Made by a program: the position numbers and the translations under genes. Below are positions 1 through 9,892 of a stretch of 64,000 nucleotides of DNA, piece by piece. Each line of letters begins with the position of its first letter. The first letter of the stretch is position 1. The notes beneath the pieces are model-generated. The model searched no databases. It worked only from the letters and a program-made list of their open reading frames with translations, and was not told where the DNA came from. This stretch comes from Candidatus Tectomicrobia bacterium (GTDB lineage: Bacteria; UBA8248): NCBI GenBank assembly GCA_016192135.1, contig JACPUR010000038.1, forward strand, positions 124,001-188,000, given 5' to 3'.

Positions 1-789
1 CTTGCGGATGGCGTCGAGGAGGCGCGTCTTGCCGTGGTCCACGTGGCCCATGATGGTGATGACCGGGGCGCGCGGCTTGAGGCTCTCCGGGGCGTCCGCC
101 TCCTGATGCACGAGGACGTCCTCGATGTTCTCCTTGCTGATCTCGACCTCGTAGCCGAACTTCTCGCTCAGGCCGACGGCCGTGCTGTTGTCGATCATCT
201 GGTTGATCGTGGTCATCTGGCCCATCTTCATGAGCTCTTTGATGATTTCGGCCGCCTTGATGCTGAGCTTGTCGGCGAGGTCCTTGACGGTGATGGCTTC
301 GGGGATGCGCACCCGGCCGCGCCGCTGGCGGACCACCTCCGCCGGCTTGGGCGGAGCGGGGGCCTCGGGGGTCGGAGGCGCGGCCGTGCGGGCGGCGGGA
401 GCGGGGGGCGCCGGTCTCGGAGCGGGAGGAGCGGCCTTGGGGGCCGCCGCCCGGGGAGGCGCGGGAGCCCTTTGGGGCGGAGCGGCCGGGGGCGCCGCCT
501 CTTTTTTCGGGGCGGGCGCGGGGGCTTTCGCGGCCGGGGGGGCCGATTCTTTTCCCTTGGGCTTGGCGGCCTCGGGAGCGGGTGCCTTCTCAGCCGGCGG
601 GGCCGCGGGGGCGGCCTTGGCCTTTTCGCCCCGGGAGCCGAACAGCGTGCGGACGAGATCAGCCGTCTCCTCGTCCACCGTGCTCATGTAGCTCTTGACC
701 TGGATGCCTTCCCGGTGGAGTTCTTCGACAAACGCCTTGTTGTCGAAGCCCAGCTCCTTGGCCAGCTCATAGACCCGAATCTTCGCCAT
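1..789 (-). CDS. infB: Translation initiation factor IF-2, N-terminal part (cut by window edge)
   Basis: IF-2 is the GTPase that brings initiator tRNA to the 30S subunit. The first 263 codons are present. They hold an IF2_N domain at residues 1-50 (start [14 protein letters not shown]), then a Pro/Ala/Lys-rich linker of about 100 residues, then a second IF2_N-type domain ([20 protein letters not shown]) and the G1 loop GHVDHGKT just before the window edge. The ATG at 789 follows a GGAGGAGG Shine-Dalgarno. It is the last visible gene of rimP-nusA-rnpM-infB. The 3' remainder (rest of the G domain, domains II-IV) lies outside. Identification is certain. Confidence 0.97.
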   Translation of the reverse strand, partial: MAKIRVYELAKELGFDNKAFVEELHREGIQVKSYMSTVDEETADLVRTLFGSRGEKAKAAPAAPPAEKAPAPEAAKPKGKESAPPAAKAPAPAPKKEAAPPAAPPQRAPAPPRAAAPKAAPPAPRPAPPAPAARTAAPPTPEAPAPPKPAEVVRQRRGRVRIPEAITVKDLADKLSIKAAEIIKELMKMGQMTTINQMIDNSTAVGLSEKFGYEVEISKENIEDVLVHQEADAPESLKPRAPVITIMGHVDHGKTRLLDAIRK

Positions 790-846
790 CCATCCTCCTC
801 CGACCCCCGATGCTCCCCTCCAGCCGAAGGGATATATAATCCGTTA

Positions 847-875
847 AATATAGATAATTAAGGCTGAGGCCTCAA
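847..875 (-). promoter_or_regulatory. Candidate sigma-70 promoter in front of infB
   Basis: On the minus strand a TTGAGG box (870-875) and a TATATT box (847-852) are separated by exactly 17 bp, in an AT-rich pocket overlapping the rnpM stop. This would give infB its own internal promoter. It is sequence inference only. Confidence 0.45.
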
Positions 876-1429
876 CCCTCGGCCAAGCTCTTGAGCTGGG
901 CCAGCCGCAGGGCGACCGCCTCCTCCAGGGAGACATCCCGGAGGGCGAGAACCCCGGCCGGGGACCGGCCGAGCAGCCGGCCGATCTCCTCCATCCGGAG
1001 CGGCAGCTCTAGCGGAGGCCGGGCTTCTTTCGGAATCTCGCTCCGGCTGCCCGCCGAGAGGTCCCGGGCGAGAAGAAGCCGCCCTCCCTCCGCGAGCTCC
1101 CGGAAGGCCGCGTCCCGCCCCGGGGTGAGAACTCCCTTGCGCCAGGCGGCGGCCAGGAGCCCCTCCAGGCGCCGCCGGAGAAGCTCCTCCACCCGCTCCG
1201 CCAGCTCCCCCGGCCCGGGCGCCTGGATGCCCTCCCGCAGGGCCCGCGCCAGGTTCTTCGGCTTCAGCGCGGCCTGGATGCAGGAGGCCCGGAAGCAGCA
1301 GTGGGCGCCCCGCCCCGGGAGCCGGCTGTCGAGCTCCGCCGCCACTCCGCCCCCGGGATCGGCCACCATGCGGAAAAACGCGTCCGCCTCGCCCTTCGTC
1401 CGGCAACCGATGCAGGTCCGCACGGGCAT
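872..1429 (-). CDS. rnpM: YlxR/RnpM family RNA-binding protein (DUF448), long form
   Basis: The N-terminal 80 residues match the YlxR/RnpM fold: MPVRTCIGCRTKGE, then GRGAHCCFRASCIQAALKPKNLARALR. Members bind RNA; in Firmicutes the protein modulates RNase P. At 185 residues it is about twice the usual length. The C-terminal half (about 85-185) looks like the ribosomal-L7Ae-like module often fused to or encoded beside YlxR, but that assignment is weak. It sits between nusA (30 bp upstream) and infB, the classic position. The ATG at 1429 has only a weak Shine-Dalgarno. Confidence 0.88.
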   Translation of the reverse strand: MPVRTCIGCRTKGEADAFFRMVADPGGGVAAELDSRLPGRGAHCCFRASCIQAALKPKNLARALREGIQAPGPGELAERVEELLRRRLEGLLAAAWRKGVLTPGRDAAFRELAEGGRLLLARDLSAGSRSEIPKEARPPLELPLRMEEIGRLLGRSPAGVLALRDVSLEEAVALRLAQLKSLAEG

Positions 1430-1459
1430 CGCTCTCGTCCCGGGCGCGGCGGAAGCGGG

Positions 1460-2796
<1,337 letters not shown>

Positions 2797-2800
<4 letters not shown>

Positions 2801-3321
2801 TTGCCGTTTCCTCCCTTACGGGCCGGCCCCGGGCGATCCGCCTTCCGGAACTCGGCCTCCCAGTCCACTTCCAGGCGCGCCTTCGATATCTCGCCGAGGG
2901 AGACGCGCTGGGGCGCCCCCTCCCCCGTCTCCACGGCGACAACGTCGCCCTCGATGCCCAGCAGCGTGCCGGAAACGACACGCGGCTTTCCCCGGGGGTT
3001 CCGCACCCGGATGCGCACCCGCCGGCCCGCGTACCGCTGGAAATCGGCCGGCCTGCGCAGGGGGCGCTCGAGGCCCGGGCTCGACACCTCCAGCAGGTAG
3101 GACGAGGGCGGGAAGTCCTCCGCGTCGAAGCGGGCTTCCACCTCCCGGCTCATCCGCTTGCAGTCCTCGACGCTGAGGCCACCCTCGCGGTCCACGAACA
3201 GGCGCAGCACCGGGCGCCCGCCCCCACCGGAGAAGTCGACCTCCACCAGTTCCATGCCGAGGGATTGGGCCACGGGTTCCGCCAGAGCCCAGATCCGGCC
3301 CACGACGTCGTCGGCGGCCAT
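2797..3321 (-). CDS. rimP: Ribosome maturation factor RimP
   Basis: RimP assists late 30S assembly. The 174 residues fit: an N-terminal domain with LGMELVEVDFSGGGGRPVLRLFVDREGGLSVEDCKRMSREVE, the family motif YLLEVSSPGLERPL at about 90-103, and a C-terminal Sm-like barrel. The ATG at 3321 (MAADDVVGRIWALAEPVAQ) was chosen because homology begins there; the open frame continues upstream with no similarity. It is the first gene of the nusA operon and overlaps nusA by 4 bp. The 240 bp upstream up to the divergent PilZ gene must hold the operon promoter, which I could not place. Confidence 0.93.
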
Positions 3322-3561
3322 GCCTTCGCTCCCGGGCGGCGAACGAAAAAAATGGGCCGAACAAGCTGGGCCCACGCCGGAAGGCATCAACTCGCCGGCA
3401 TGGTAGTCCTTCCGGCGGGAAAGTTCAAGGCCCGGCGCCCCGGCGCGGGCGCGGGCGGGCGGGCCCCGCCGAGGCGCGGGTTTCTTGCCCCCCGCGTCCC
3501 GCCGTGCTAGCATCGGGCCTCCGATCTGCCCGGAAACGCGGGAGTTTTGCGCGAGGAAGTC

Positions 3562-4164
3562 ATGGCGAAAGAAGACGCGGCCCAGCGGCGCAGCATGGTC
3601 CGGATGGATGATCAGCTCGAGATCAGCCACCGCCCGGTGCCCGACTACGAGCTGGAGAGCCTGAGCACCCAGATCATCACCCGCGGCGGGGGCGGAGGGG
3701 CCATGGGCTCCGTGAATTCCATCGTCCAGGCCGCCGGGCGCTCCATCGATCCCAACGCCCCCACCTGGAAGGCCATCGCGCTCCTCGACCAGAAGCTCGA
3801 CCACCTGATCTCGATGCTCCAGTCCCAGATGCGCGCGAGGGTCGAGGCCACCGACTTCCACAAGGCCCAGGTGAACATCAGCGGCTCGGGCATCCGCTTC
3901 CCCAGCCAGCAGCTCTACAGCAAGGGGTCCCACCTGTGGATCGGCATGGTCTTCGTCGGCGCGGCCCCCTCGTTCCGGGTGGACGCCGTGGCCCGGGTGG
4001 AGCGGCTCTCCTCCTCGGTCAAGCGGGGCGCGGGCGACAAGGCGCCGAGCGTCGAGGTGGGCGCGCGATTCACGGCCATCAACGAGCAAGACAGCGAGCA
4101 GATCCTCCGGTACGTGTTCCAGAAGCAGCGCGAGATGCTCCGGGCGCGAAGCCGGGACGCCTGA
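3562..4164 (+). CDS. PilZ-like domain protein, possible c-di-GMP effector
   Basis: A 200-residue soluble protein. The N-terminus carries RRSMVRMDDQLEISHR, and residues about 90-195 form a PilZ-like barrel with FHKAQVNISGSGIRF, analogous to the RxxxR and (D/N)xSxxG c-di-GMP-binding signatures. Helix 70-95 (WKAIALLDQKLDHLISMLQSQM) could form a coiled coil. The start is ATG 3562, preceded by GAGGAAG; an upstream TTG at 3547 is unlikely. The neighbours (divergent rimP, downstream pdhA) say nothing about its job. It is one of three PilZ-type proteins in the window (also 24325-24684 and the C-terminus of 35959-37911). c-di-GMP binding is inferred. Confidence 0.7.
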   Translation: MAKEDAAQRRSMVRMDDQLEISHRPVPDYELESLSTQIITRGGGGGAMGSVNSIVQAAGRSIDPNAPTWKAIALLDQKLDHLISMLQSQMRARVEATDFHKAQVNISGSGIRFPSQQLYSKGSHLWIGMVFVGAAPSFRVDAVARVERLSSSVKRGAGDKAPSVEVGARFTAINEQDSEQILRYVFQKQREMLRARSRDA

Positions 4165-4235
4165 CGCCCCCCGCGCCCCGCCCCTCCGCCGCCCGCGGGG
4201 GCGACCTCGTTTTCCGAACCGCATAAGGATTCCCC

Positions 4236-5207
4236 ATGCCCGAGCTGAGCAGGACGAAAGCCCTCTGGATCTACGAGACGATGGTGCGGATCCGCCGCTT
4301 CGAGGAGCGCTCGATCGAGCTCTTCCAGGCGGGCGAGCTGCCTGGCTTCCTCCACGCCTACATCGGAGAGGAGGCCGTGGCGGCGGGCGTCTGCGCCCAC
4401 CTCACGGACAAGGATCAGATCACCTCCACCCACCGGGGCCACGGCCACATGGTGGCCAAGGGCCTCAAGTACGAGGGCATGTTCGCCGAGCTCTACGCCC
4501 GCCGCACCGGCTACTGCAAGGGCAAGGGCGGCTCGATGCACATCGCGGATCAGGACCTCGGGGTCCTCGGCGCGAACGGCATCGTGGGGGGCGGCATCCC
4601 CATCGCGGCGGGGGCGGCCCTGGGCATCAAGCTCAAGGGCGAGAGGCACGTCGTGGTGAGCTTCTTCGGGGACGGCGCGAGCAACGAGGGCGCCTTCCAC
4701 GAGGGCATCAACCTCGCCTCCGTCTGGAAGCTCCCCGCCGTCTTCGTCTGCGAGAACAACGGCTTCGCCGAGAGCACCCCCCGGCCCACGCACCAGGCGG
4801 TGCGCGATGTGGCGGACCGCGCCAAGGCCTACGGCATCCCGGGCGTCACGGTGGACGGCATGGATCCCGCCGCGGTATACGAGACCGCGGGCGAGGCCAT
4901 CGAGCGCGCCCGCCGGGGCGAGGGCCCCACCCTCATCGAGGCCAAGACGATGCGCTTCCTCGGCCACTACGTGGGCGACCCCGGCACCGCCTACGGGCAC
5001 GACAAGGAAGTGGTGAAGTGGAAGAAGCGCGACCCCCTCCAGGCCTTCGGCGCCTTCCTCGAAAAGAAGAAGTGGATGACGCCCAAGACCCGCGAGGAGA
5101 TTTGGGCCCGGGTCCACGCCGCCATCGAGCGCGGCGTCGAGTTCGGGCGCACGAGTCCCGAGCCCGAGCTCTCGGACGCCCTGACCGACATCTACGTTTC
5201 CCTCTGA
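4236..5207 (+). CDS. pdhA: Pyruvate (or acetoin) dehydrogenase E1 component, alpha subunit
   Basis: Thiamine-diphosphate-dependent decarboxylase subunit of a 2-oxoacid dehydrogenase complex; it works with the E1beta and E2 encoded next to it. The 323 residues include the TPP/Mg motif GDG at 145-147 closing with NN at 174-175, the family signature GYCKGKGGSMHIAD at 92-105, and the phosphorylation-loop-like region around FLGHYVGDPGTAYG. Size and motifs fit PdhA and equally AcoA (acetoin dehydrogenase); sequence alone does not settle the substrate. First gene of a three-gene operon, 17 bp before pdhB. No E3 (lipoamide dehydrogenase) gene is in the window. Confidence 0.92.
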   Translation: MPELSRTKALWIYETMVRIRRFEERSIELFQAGELPGFLHAYIGEEAVAAGVCAHLTDKDQITSTHRGHGHMVAKGLKYEGMFAELYARRTGYCKGKGGSMHIADQDLGVLGANGIVGGGIPIAAGAALGIKLKGERHVVVSFFGDGASNEGAFHEGINLASVWKLPAVFVCENNGFAESTPRPTHQAVRDVADRAKAYGIPGVTVDGMDPAAVYETAGEAIERARRGEGPTLIEAKTMRFLGHYVGDPGTAYGHDKEVVKWKKRDPLQAFGAFLEKKKWMTPKTREEIWARVHAAIERGVEFGRTSPEPELSDALTDIYVSL

Positions 5208-5224
5208 GCCGAGGCCCTTCAGCG

Positions 5225-6205
5225 ATGCGCGAGATTCTCTACCGGGAGGCCATCGTCGAGGCGATGGCCGAGGAGATGGAGCGGGACGAGACGGTCTTCG
5301 TCATGGGCGAGGACATCGCCGAGTTCGGCGGCTCCTACAAGACCACCGTCGGCCTGCTCGAGAAGTTCGGCAAGGAGCGGGTGCGCAACACCCCCATCGC
5401 CGAGCAGGGCATCGTGGGCGCGGCCCTGGGCGCGGCCCTCATGGGCATGCGCCCCGTCGCCGAGCTCATGTACATCGATTTCTCCGCCGTGGCGATGGAC
5501 CAGATCGTCAACCAGGTGGCCAAGGTGCGCTACATGTTCGGGGGCAAGGCCAAGACCGCCCTCGTCATCCGCACCCAGGGAGGGGCGGGCCGCAGCTCCG
5601 CCGCCCAGCACGCCCAGAGCCTGGAGGCCTGGTTCGTCCACGTCCCGGGGCTGAAGGTCGTCATGCCCTCCACCCCCCGCGACGCCAAGGGGCTCCTCAA
5701 GAGCGCCATCCGGGACGACGATCCCGTCTTCTTCATCGAGCACAAGCTGCTCTACCTCCAGAAGGGCCCCGTGCCCGAGGGGGACTACACCATCCCCCTG
5801 GGAGTGGCCGAGGTGAAGCGCGAGGGGCGCGACGTGACCATCGTCGCCACCTCCTCCATGGTGGGCAGATCCCTCCAGGCGGCCGCCGAGCTGGAGAAAG
5901 AGGGCGTGAGCTGCGAGGTGGTGGACCCGCGCACCCTCTTCCCGCTCGACAAGGAGACCATCCTCGCCTCCGTGCGCAAGACCGGCCGCCTCCTCGTCAC
6001 CCACGAGGCGGTGCAGCGCTGCGGGTGGGGGGCCGAGATCGCCGCCATCGCCGCGCGCGAGGCCTTCGACTACCTCGACGCCCCCATCGTGCGCGTCTGC
6101 GCGAAGGAGACCCCCGTGCCCTTCGCGCCCAAGCTCGAGGGCCACGTGATCCCGAACAAGGACGACGTCATCGCGGGCGTCCGCACCCTGCTGCAGACCG
6201 CCTGA
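5225..6205 (+). CDS. pdhB: Pyruvate (or acetoin) dehydrogenase E1 component, beta subunit
   Basis: Partner of PdhA in the alpha2-beta2 E1. The 326 residues start MREILYREAIVEAMAEEMERD and carry GEDIAEFGGSYKTT, the conserved NTPIAEQGIVGAALGAAL and RTQGGAGRSSAAQHAQSLEAWF (catalytic/TPP region), and the C-terminal transketolase domain VVDPRTLFPLDKETI. ATG 5225 is chosen because homology starts there; the longer open frame upstream belongs to another reading of pdhA. It lies 17 bp after pdhA and 32 bp before pdhC, consistent with one transcript. Confidence 0.93.
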   Translation: MREILYREAIVEAMAEEMERDETVFVMGEDIAEFGGSYKTTVGLLEKFGKERVRNTPIAEQGIVGAALGAALMGMRPVAELMYIDFSAVAMDQIVNQVAKVRYMFGGKAKTALVIRTQGGAGRSSAAQHAQSLEAWFVHVPGLKVVMPSTPRDAKGLLKSAIRDDDPVFFIEHKLLYLQKGPVPEGDYTIPLGVAEVKREGRDVTIVATSSMVGRSLQAAAELEKEGVSCEVVDPRTLFPLDKETILASVRKTGRLLVTHEAVQRCGWGAEIAAIAAREAFDYLDAPIVRVCAKETPVPFAPKLEGHVIPNKDDVIAGVRTLLQTA

Positions 6206-6237
6206 GCGCGGCAGCGGCGACAGGAGCCGACACAGCC

Positions 6238-7542
6238 ATGGCCACACCGCTTCCCATGCCGAAGCTCGGCCTCACGATGGAGCAGGGGACCATCCTCAAG
6301 TGGATGAAGCCCGAGGGCGCCCCCGTCGAGAAGGGCGAGATCATCCTCCAGATCCAGACCGACAAGGTGGAGTACGAGGTCGAGTCCCCGGACGGGGGCG
6401 TGCTCCTCAAGACCCTGGCCGGCGAGGGCGACGCCGTCCCCTGCGGGCAGAACGTAGCCGTCATCGGCCGGAAGGGCGAGGACGTGAGCGCCTTCACGGG
6501 CGGCGCGGCCCCCAAGGCGGAGAAGCCCGCCGCCCCCGCGCCCTCCCGGGCGGAGGCCCAGCCCGCCGCCCCCGCGCCCTCGGCCCCGGTGCCCCAGGCC
6601 CCCGCGGGAGCGCCCGCGGCCGGTGGAGAGTCGGCCCCGCCCCGGGACGGGAGGGTCTTCGCCAGCCCGGCCGCCCGGCGCGTGGCCCGCGAACTGGGGA
6701 TGGACTACCGCACCCTCAAGGGCTCGGGCCCCGGCGGGAGGATCGTCCAGGCCGACGTCCGCGCGGCCGCCCAAAGCCCCGGCAGGACCGCGGGAGCGCC
6801 CCGCGTGGCCGCCCCCCCCGCCCCGCCCGCGGCCGCCACGGGCCCCGCCGCCGTCGCCGCGAAGAAGCCCGTCGCCGGGATGCGCAAGGTCATCGCCCAG
6901 CGCATGGCCGCGAGCTGGAGCGCCGTCCCCCGCGTCACCCTCCAGGCCGAGGTGGACCTCACGAACCTCCTCGCCGTCCGCGAGGCCAGCCGCAAGGCCT
7001 GGGAGCAGGACCTGGGGGTGAAGGTCTCGATCAACGACCTCATCCTCTTCTACACCGCGCGCGCGGTGCGCCGCTGCCCGGCGGTGAACGTGCGCCTGGC
7101 GGGGGAGGAAATCCACCAGATGGCCGACGTGAACCTGGGCATCGCCGTCGCCGTCGAGAACGGCCTCATGGTGCCCGTCATCCGGGGGGCGGACCAGAAG
7201 CCCATCGACGCTCTCGCCCGCGAGGCCCGCGCCCTGGCCGAGAGCGCCCGGGCGGGGAGCCTCCCCCTCTCCGCCCTGGAGGGCGGCACCTTCACCGTCT
7301 CGAACCTGGGCGCCTACGGCATCGACCACTTCTCGGCCATCGTGAACGCTCCCGAGAGCTGCATCCTCTCGGTGGGGGCGGCCCGCGAGCGCGCCGTGGT
7401 GCGCGAGGGCCAAGTCGTCCCCCGCACCACCGCCTGGCTCGGGATCAACGCCGACCACCGCATCGTGGACGGCGCCCCCGCGGCCGGGTTCCTCTCGACC
7501 CTCAAGGACATGCTGGAGAACCCCAAGGTCATGCCGGCGTAG
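6238..7542 (+). CDS. pdhC: Dihydrolipoamide acetyltransferase (E2) of the 2-oxoacid dehydrogenase
   Basis: E2 core: moves the acyl group from E1 to CoA via lipoyl-lysine. The 434 residues are one lipoyl domain (1-80, lipoylated K43 in QTDKVEYEVE), an Ala/Pro linker, a peripheral-subunit-binding domain (about 140-175, ASPAARRVARELGMDYRTLKG), a second linker, and the catalytic domain (about 207-434) with the active site DHRIVDG at 406-412. The last gene of the operon, followed at once by a strong terminator. A diverged copy of its last 51 bp recurs at 8523-8573, just after the first GAF-PAS gene. Confidence 0.94.
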   Translation: MATPLPMPKLGLTMEQGTILKWMKPEGAPVEKGEIILQIQTDKVEYEVESPDGGVLLKTLAGEGDAVPCGQNVAVIGRKGEDVSAFTGGAAPKAEKPAAPAPSRAEAQPAAPAPSAPVPQAPAGAPAAGGESAPPRDGRVFASPAARRVARELGMDYRTLKGSGPGGRIVQADVRAAAQSPGRTAGAPRVAAPPAPPAAATGPAAVAAKKPVAGMRKVIAQRMAASWSAVPRVTLQAEVDLTNLLAVREASRKAWEQDLGVKVSINDLILFYTARAVRRCPAVNVRLAGEEIHQMADVNLGIAVAVENGLMVPVIRGADQKPIDALAREARALAESARAGSLPLSALEGGTFTVSNLGAYGIDHFSAIVNAPESCILSVGAARERAVVREGQVVPRTTAWLGINADHRIVDGAPAAGFLSTLKDMLENPKVMPA

Positions 7543-7563
7543 GACCTGCACGAATCCACGCAG

Positions 7564-7600
7564 CCGGGGCGCGGTCCTCCGCGCCCCGGTTGTTTTTTTT
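7564..7600 (+). terminator. Rho-independent terminator of the pdh operon
   Basis: A perfect 11-bp stem CCGGGGCGCGG (7564-7574) pairs with CCGCGCCCCGG (7579-7589) around a TCCT loop and is followed by TTG and eight T. It separates pdhABC from the GAF-PAS array, so the array needs its own promoters. Confidence 0.93.
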
Positions 7601-7660
7601 AATTTGTTTCATTTTTTCTTGATTTGTCTTCTTATAGAAAAGCCGCCTTTGAGCGGTCCC

Positions 7661-8464
7661 ATGCCCGACGTGAAAATCCTCACAGAAATCGTCGAAATCG
7701 GCACCCACCTCGTGAGCGCCCGCTACGGCGCCTTGGGAAAACTGAACGCGCGGGGAGACGCCCTCGAGCAAGTCCTCACGGCCGGCACCGCACCCGCCAT
7801 TTCCTCCCCCGCGAGCCTCGGCCTCCTGAGCCCCATCATCCGGGAGCCCCGGCCCCTGCGGCTGAAAGATGTGTCCCTGGACCTCTCCCTGGCCGGTTTT
7901 TCCAGGATCCGCCTGAAGGCGCGCTCTTATCTGGCGGTGCCGCTCTTCCACCGCAGGGCGCTGAAGGGGGGGCTTTGCTTCCTGGAGAAGCAGGGAGCGC
8001 CGGAATTCAGGGTGGCGGACGAGCGCTTGGCCGAGAGCCTCGCGCGCCTCGCCATGAGGACGCTGGAGAGCGAGACGGACCAGACCGGCATCCGCCAGGC
8101 CCTGCGCTTCTTCCGAACCGCCGCCGAGGAGAAGGATGACGCCGTCATCATCATGAGCCCGTCCCGCGAAATACTTTCGTGGAACGACGGCGCGAGGAAG
8201 CTCTTCGGCTATTCGGCGGAGGAAGTTCTGGGCCTGTCGTTCCTGGATCTGCTTGTGCCTCCGGAAGGGCGCGCCAGGTGGAGCAGACACACCGAGCCCC
8301 GGCTGGCGCGGGAACTGCGGGAAGGAAAGACGGTCCACTATGACACCATGCGCCTCCGCAAGGACGGCACGAGGATTCAGGTTAGCGTGACTTTGTCTCC
8401 CGTCTATCACGAGATGGCGGGCGTCAACCTGGTGACGGGCATCCATCGATCCAAGAAGGCATGA
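7661..8464 (+). CDS. GAF-PAS protein, array member 1
   Basis: First of ten tandem paralogues. The 267 residues are a DosS-type GAF domain (about 1-135, with SARYGALGKL and SYLAVPLF) and a PAS domain (about 150-265, VIIMSPSREILSWNDGARKLFGY). There is no kinase, DNA-binding, GGDEF or membrane segment. The aligned haem-ligand position is Arg rather than His, and the distal Tyr is Cys (GGLCFLEK), so haem binding looks lost. ATG 7661 (MPDVKIL) is chosen because members 3 and 5 begin MPDTHIL and MPETKLL; a TTG at 7604 lies inside the terminator tail. It is flanked by two copies of the pdhC 3' end (7492-7542, 8523-8573). Confidence 0.87.
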   Translation: MPDVKILTEIVEIGTHLVSARYGALGKLNARGDALEQVLTAGTAPAISSPASLGLLSPIIREPRPLRLKDVSLDLSLAGFSRIRLKARSYLAVPLFHRRALKGGLCFLEKQGAPEFRVADERLAESLARLAMRTLESETDQTGIRQALRFFRTAAEEKDDAVIIMSPSREILSWNDGARKLFGYSAEEVLGLSFLDLLVPPEGRARWSRHTEPRLARELREGKTVHYDTMRLRKDGTRIQVSVTLSPVYHEMAGVNLVTGIHRSKKA

Positions 8465-8522
8465 CGGGAAGCGTTTCCCCAAAGCCATTCCGGCTTGCGA
8501 AATGCTCTCCAGCCGCAAGTCC

Positions 8523-8573
8523 CTCGCCACCCTCAAGGACATGATCGAGAGTTCCAAGGTCATGCCGGCGCAG
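8523..8573 (+). pseudogene. Duplicated fragment of the pdhC 3' end
   Basis: This 51-bp stretch reads LATLKDMIESSKVMPAQ and aligns codon for codon with the last 17 codons of pdhC (7492-7542, LSTLKDMLENPKVMPA plus stop), with 8 mismatches; the pdhC stop TAG is CAG here. The two copies lie 1031 bp apart and bracket GAF-PAS gene 1. It is too short to be a gene and reads as a scar of a duplication or recombination event. Confidence 0.8.
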
Positions 8574-8753
8574 GAGACAGGTCTTTTTTCACCCTCCCGG
8601 CGCCTCCTCTCTTGAGTTAAACCCCGGGGAAAGCTCCGGAAAAGTGGACAATTTCGTTTATTTTTTTCTTTTTAGAAATAGAGTATATTGGTGGGGATCT
8701 GCATGAGTCTAATTTGAGTCTTTTGGTCCAATCCCCGTGAGGCTTGTGCGGCC

Positions 8754-9575
8754 TTGCCCCAGACGAAGGTCCTCCTGCAGGAGCTCGTGGATCTGGGCGT
8801 CCGCGTGGTGGAATCGCGCTACGGCGCCCTGGGGGTGCTGACCGGGCTGGGGGAGGCCTTCGCCGACTTCCTCACCGCGGGCATCGACCTCAAGTCCCGC
8901 CTGGCCATCGGGGCCAACCCCCTGGGGGTGGGCCTCATGGGCGTCATCCTCCGCGATCCCCGCCCCCTGCGCGTGCCGGACATCGGGCAAGACCCCCGCG
9001 CCGTGGGCTTTCCCCCTCACCATCCCCGGATGCGGTCCTTCCTCGGGGTCCCGATCCGGGCCGGCTGGAAGGTGCGCGGGGGCCTCTACTTCACCGGCAA
9101 GGAAAGCCTCCCGGAGTTCCGGCCGGAGGACGAGCGCCTGGCCGAATGCCTGGCCCGGCTGGCGGCGGAAATCCTCGACGGCAAGATGGGCCATACGGCG
9201 GTCCAGCGCTCCCTCAAATATCTCCGGGACGGCGTGGACGGAGAGGGCGAGGCCGTCGTCATCATGGGCCCGGGCCGCGAGATCATCCGGTGGAGCGGAG
9301 GAGCCCGGGCGCTCTTCGGCTTCACCGCCGACGAGGCCCTGGGACGGAGGTTCGTGGACCTCCTTGTGCCTCCCGAGGACCGGGAGCGGTGGCGGAGGCA
9401 GTTCGAGCCCCACCTCATGCGGGAACTGAGCGAAGGCAAGGTGTACCGGGCCAACGTCACCCGCCTCCACAAGAGCGGCCGGCGGCTCCCGGTCCGCATC
9501 ACCCTCAGCCCCATCCTCCACGAGATGGCCGGGGTCAAGACCATCGTGGGCGTCTACAAGTTCAAGAAAGAGTGA
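8754..9575 (+). CDS. GAF-PAS protein, array member 2 (haem-ligand His present)
   Basis: 273 residues: GAF (about 1-140) plus PAS (about 155-270). The GAF domain has SRYGALGVL, GFPPHHPRMRSFLGVP and GGLYFTGK. H90 and Y112 are 22 residues apart, matching the spacing I recall for the proximal His and distal Tyr of the DosS/DevS haem GAF-A (H149/Y171), so haem binding is plausible. The PAS core is VVIMGPGREIIRWSGGARALFGF. The start is TTG 8754 (MPQTKVL), matching the MPxTK N-terminus of other members; no ATG fits. The region 8641-8700 upstream is AT-rich and promoter-like. No output domain. Confidence 0.87.
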   Translation: MPQTKVLLQELVDLGVRVVESRYGALGVLTGLGEAFADFLTAGIDLKSRLAIGANPLGVGLMGVILRDPRPLRVPDIGQDPRAVGFPPHHPRMRSFLGVPIRAGWKVRGGLYFTGKESLPEFRPEDERLAECLARLAAEILDGKMGHTAVQRSLKYLRDGVDGEGEAVVIMGPGREIIRWSGGARALFGFTADEALGRRFVDLLVPPEDRERWRRQFEPHLMRELSEGKVYRANVTRLHKSGRRLPVRITLSPILHEMAGVKTIVGVYKFKKE

Positions 9576-9608
9576 CCTTCGCCAGGCGTGCCCGCGGATT
9601 CTCAAGGA

Positions 9609-9708
9609 TGTCATTCCGAGCGGAACGAAGGCGCGAAAGAATCCCGGTTTAAAACCGATATCCTTCGCGGAGCCTGGCCTGAGCGCAAGCGAAGGGCTCA
9701 GGATGACA
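9609..9708. repeat. Dispersed GTCATTCCGAGCG palindromic repeat, copy 1
   Basis: It runs from GTCATTCCGAGCGGAACG to GGGCTCAGGATGACA, with imperfect inverted ends. Related copies are at 20027-20134, 47444-47523 and 50827-50914, all intergenic. It occupies the gap between GAF-PAS genes 2 and 3. No coding capacity. Confidence 0.75.
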
Positions 9709-9720
9709 CCTTCGCGGAAT

Positions 9721-9775
9721 CGTAGGGGCAGGCCCCCGTGCCTGCCCCGGGCGGCCACAGGGGGCCGCCCCAACG
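9721..9775. repeat. TAGGGGC-family double palindrome
   Basis: CGTAGGGGCAGGCCCCC followed by GTGCCTGCCCC and then GGCGGCC / GGCCGCC arms: two hairpins back to back. It belongs to the TAGGGGC family seen at ten or more intergenic places in the window. With 9609-9708 it fills most of the 361-bp gap 9576-9936. Confidence 0.7.
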
Positions 9776-9886
9776 GACCCATGGCTGAATATCACACGCA
9801 CGCAAGCCTCCCCTTTCCCCGCCTGAACTTTTCGCCGAAAAACAGGTCAACCACTCTTTCGGTTTCACCTTTCCCCGCCCCTGCGG

Positions 9887-9892
9887 TAAAAT
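9887..9892 (+). promoter_or_regulatory. Candidate -10 box of GAF-PAS gene 3
   Basis: TAAAAT, 45 bp before the start, with TTCACC 17 bp upstream as a weak -35. Similar TAAAAT/TAGAAT boxes in a GC-rich setting occur before array genes 6 (13093, 13116), 8 (15540) and 9 (16604). Confidence 0.35.

Noticed and set aside
4236-7542. A complete pyruvate dehydrogenase complex
   Set aside because: No lipoamide dehydrogenase (E3) gene is present in the window; only E1alpha, E1beta and E2 are. The acetoin dehydrogenase alternative cannot be excluded.
7604-7661. A longer N-terminus for GAF-PAS gene 1 (MFHFFLICLL), resembling a signal peptide
   Set aside because: The TTG start lies in the T tract of the pdh terminator, and the other members begin at the position of ATG 7661.
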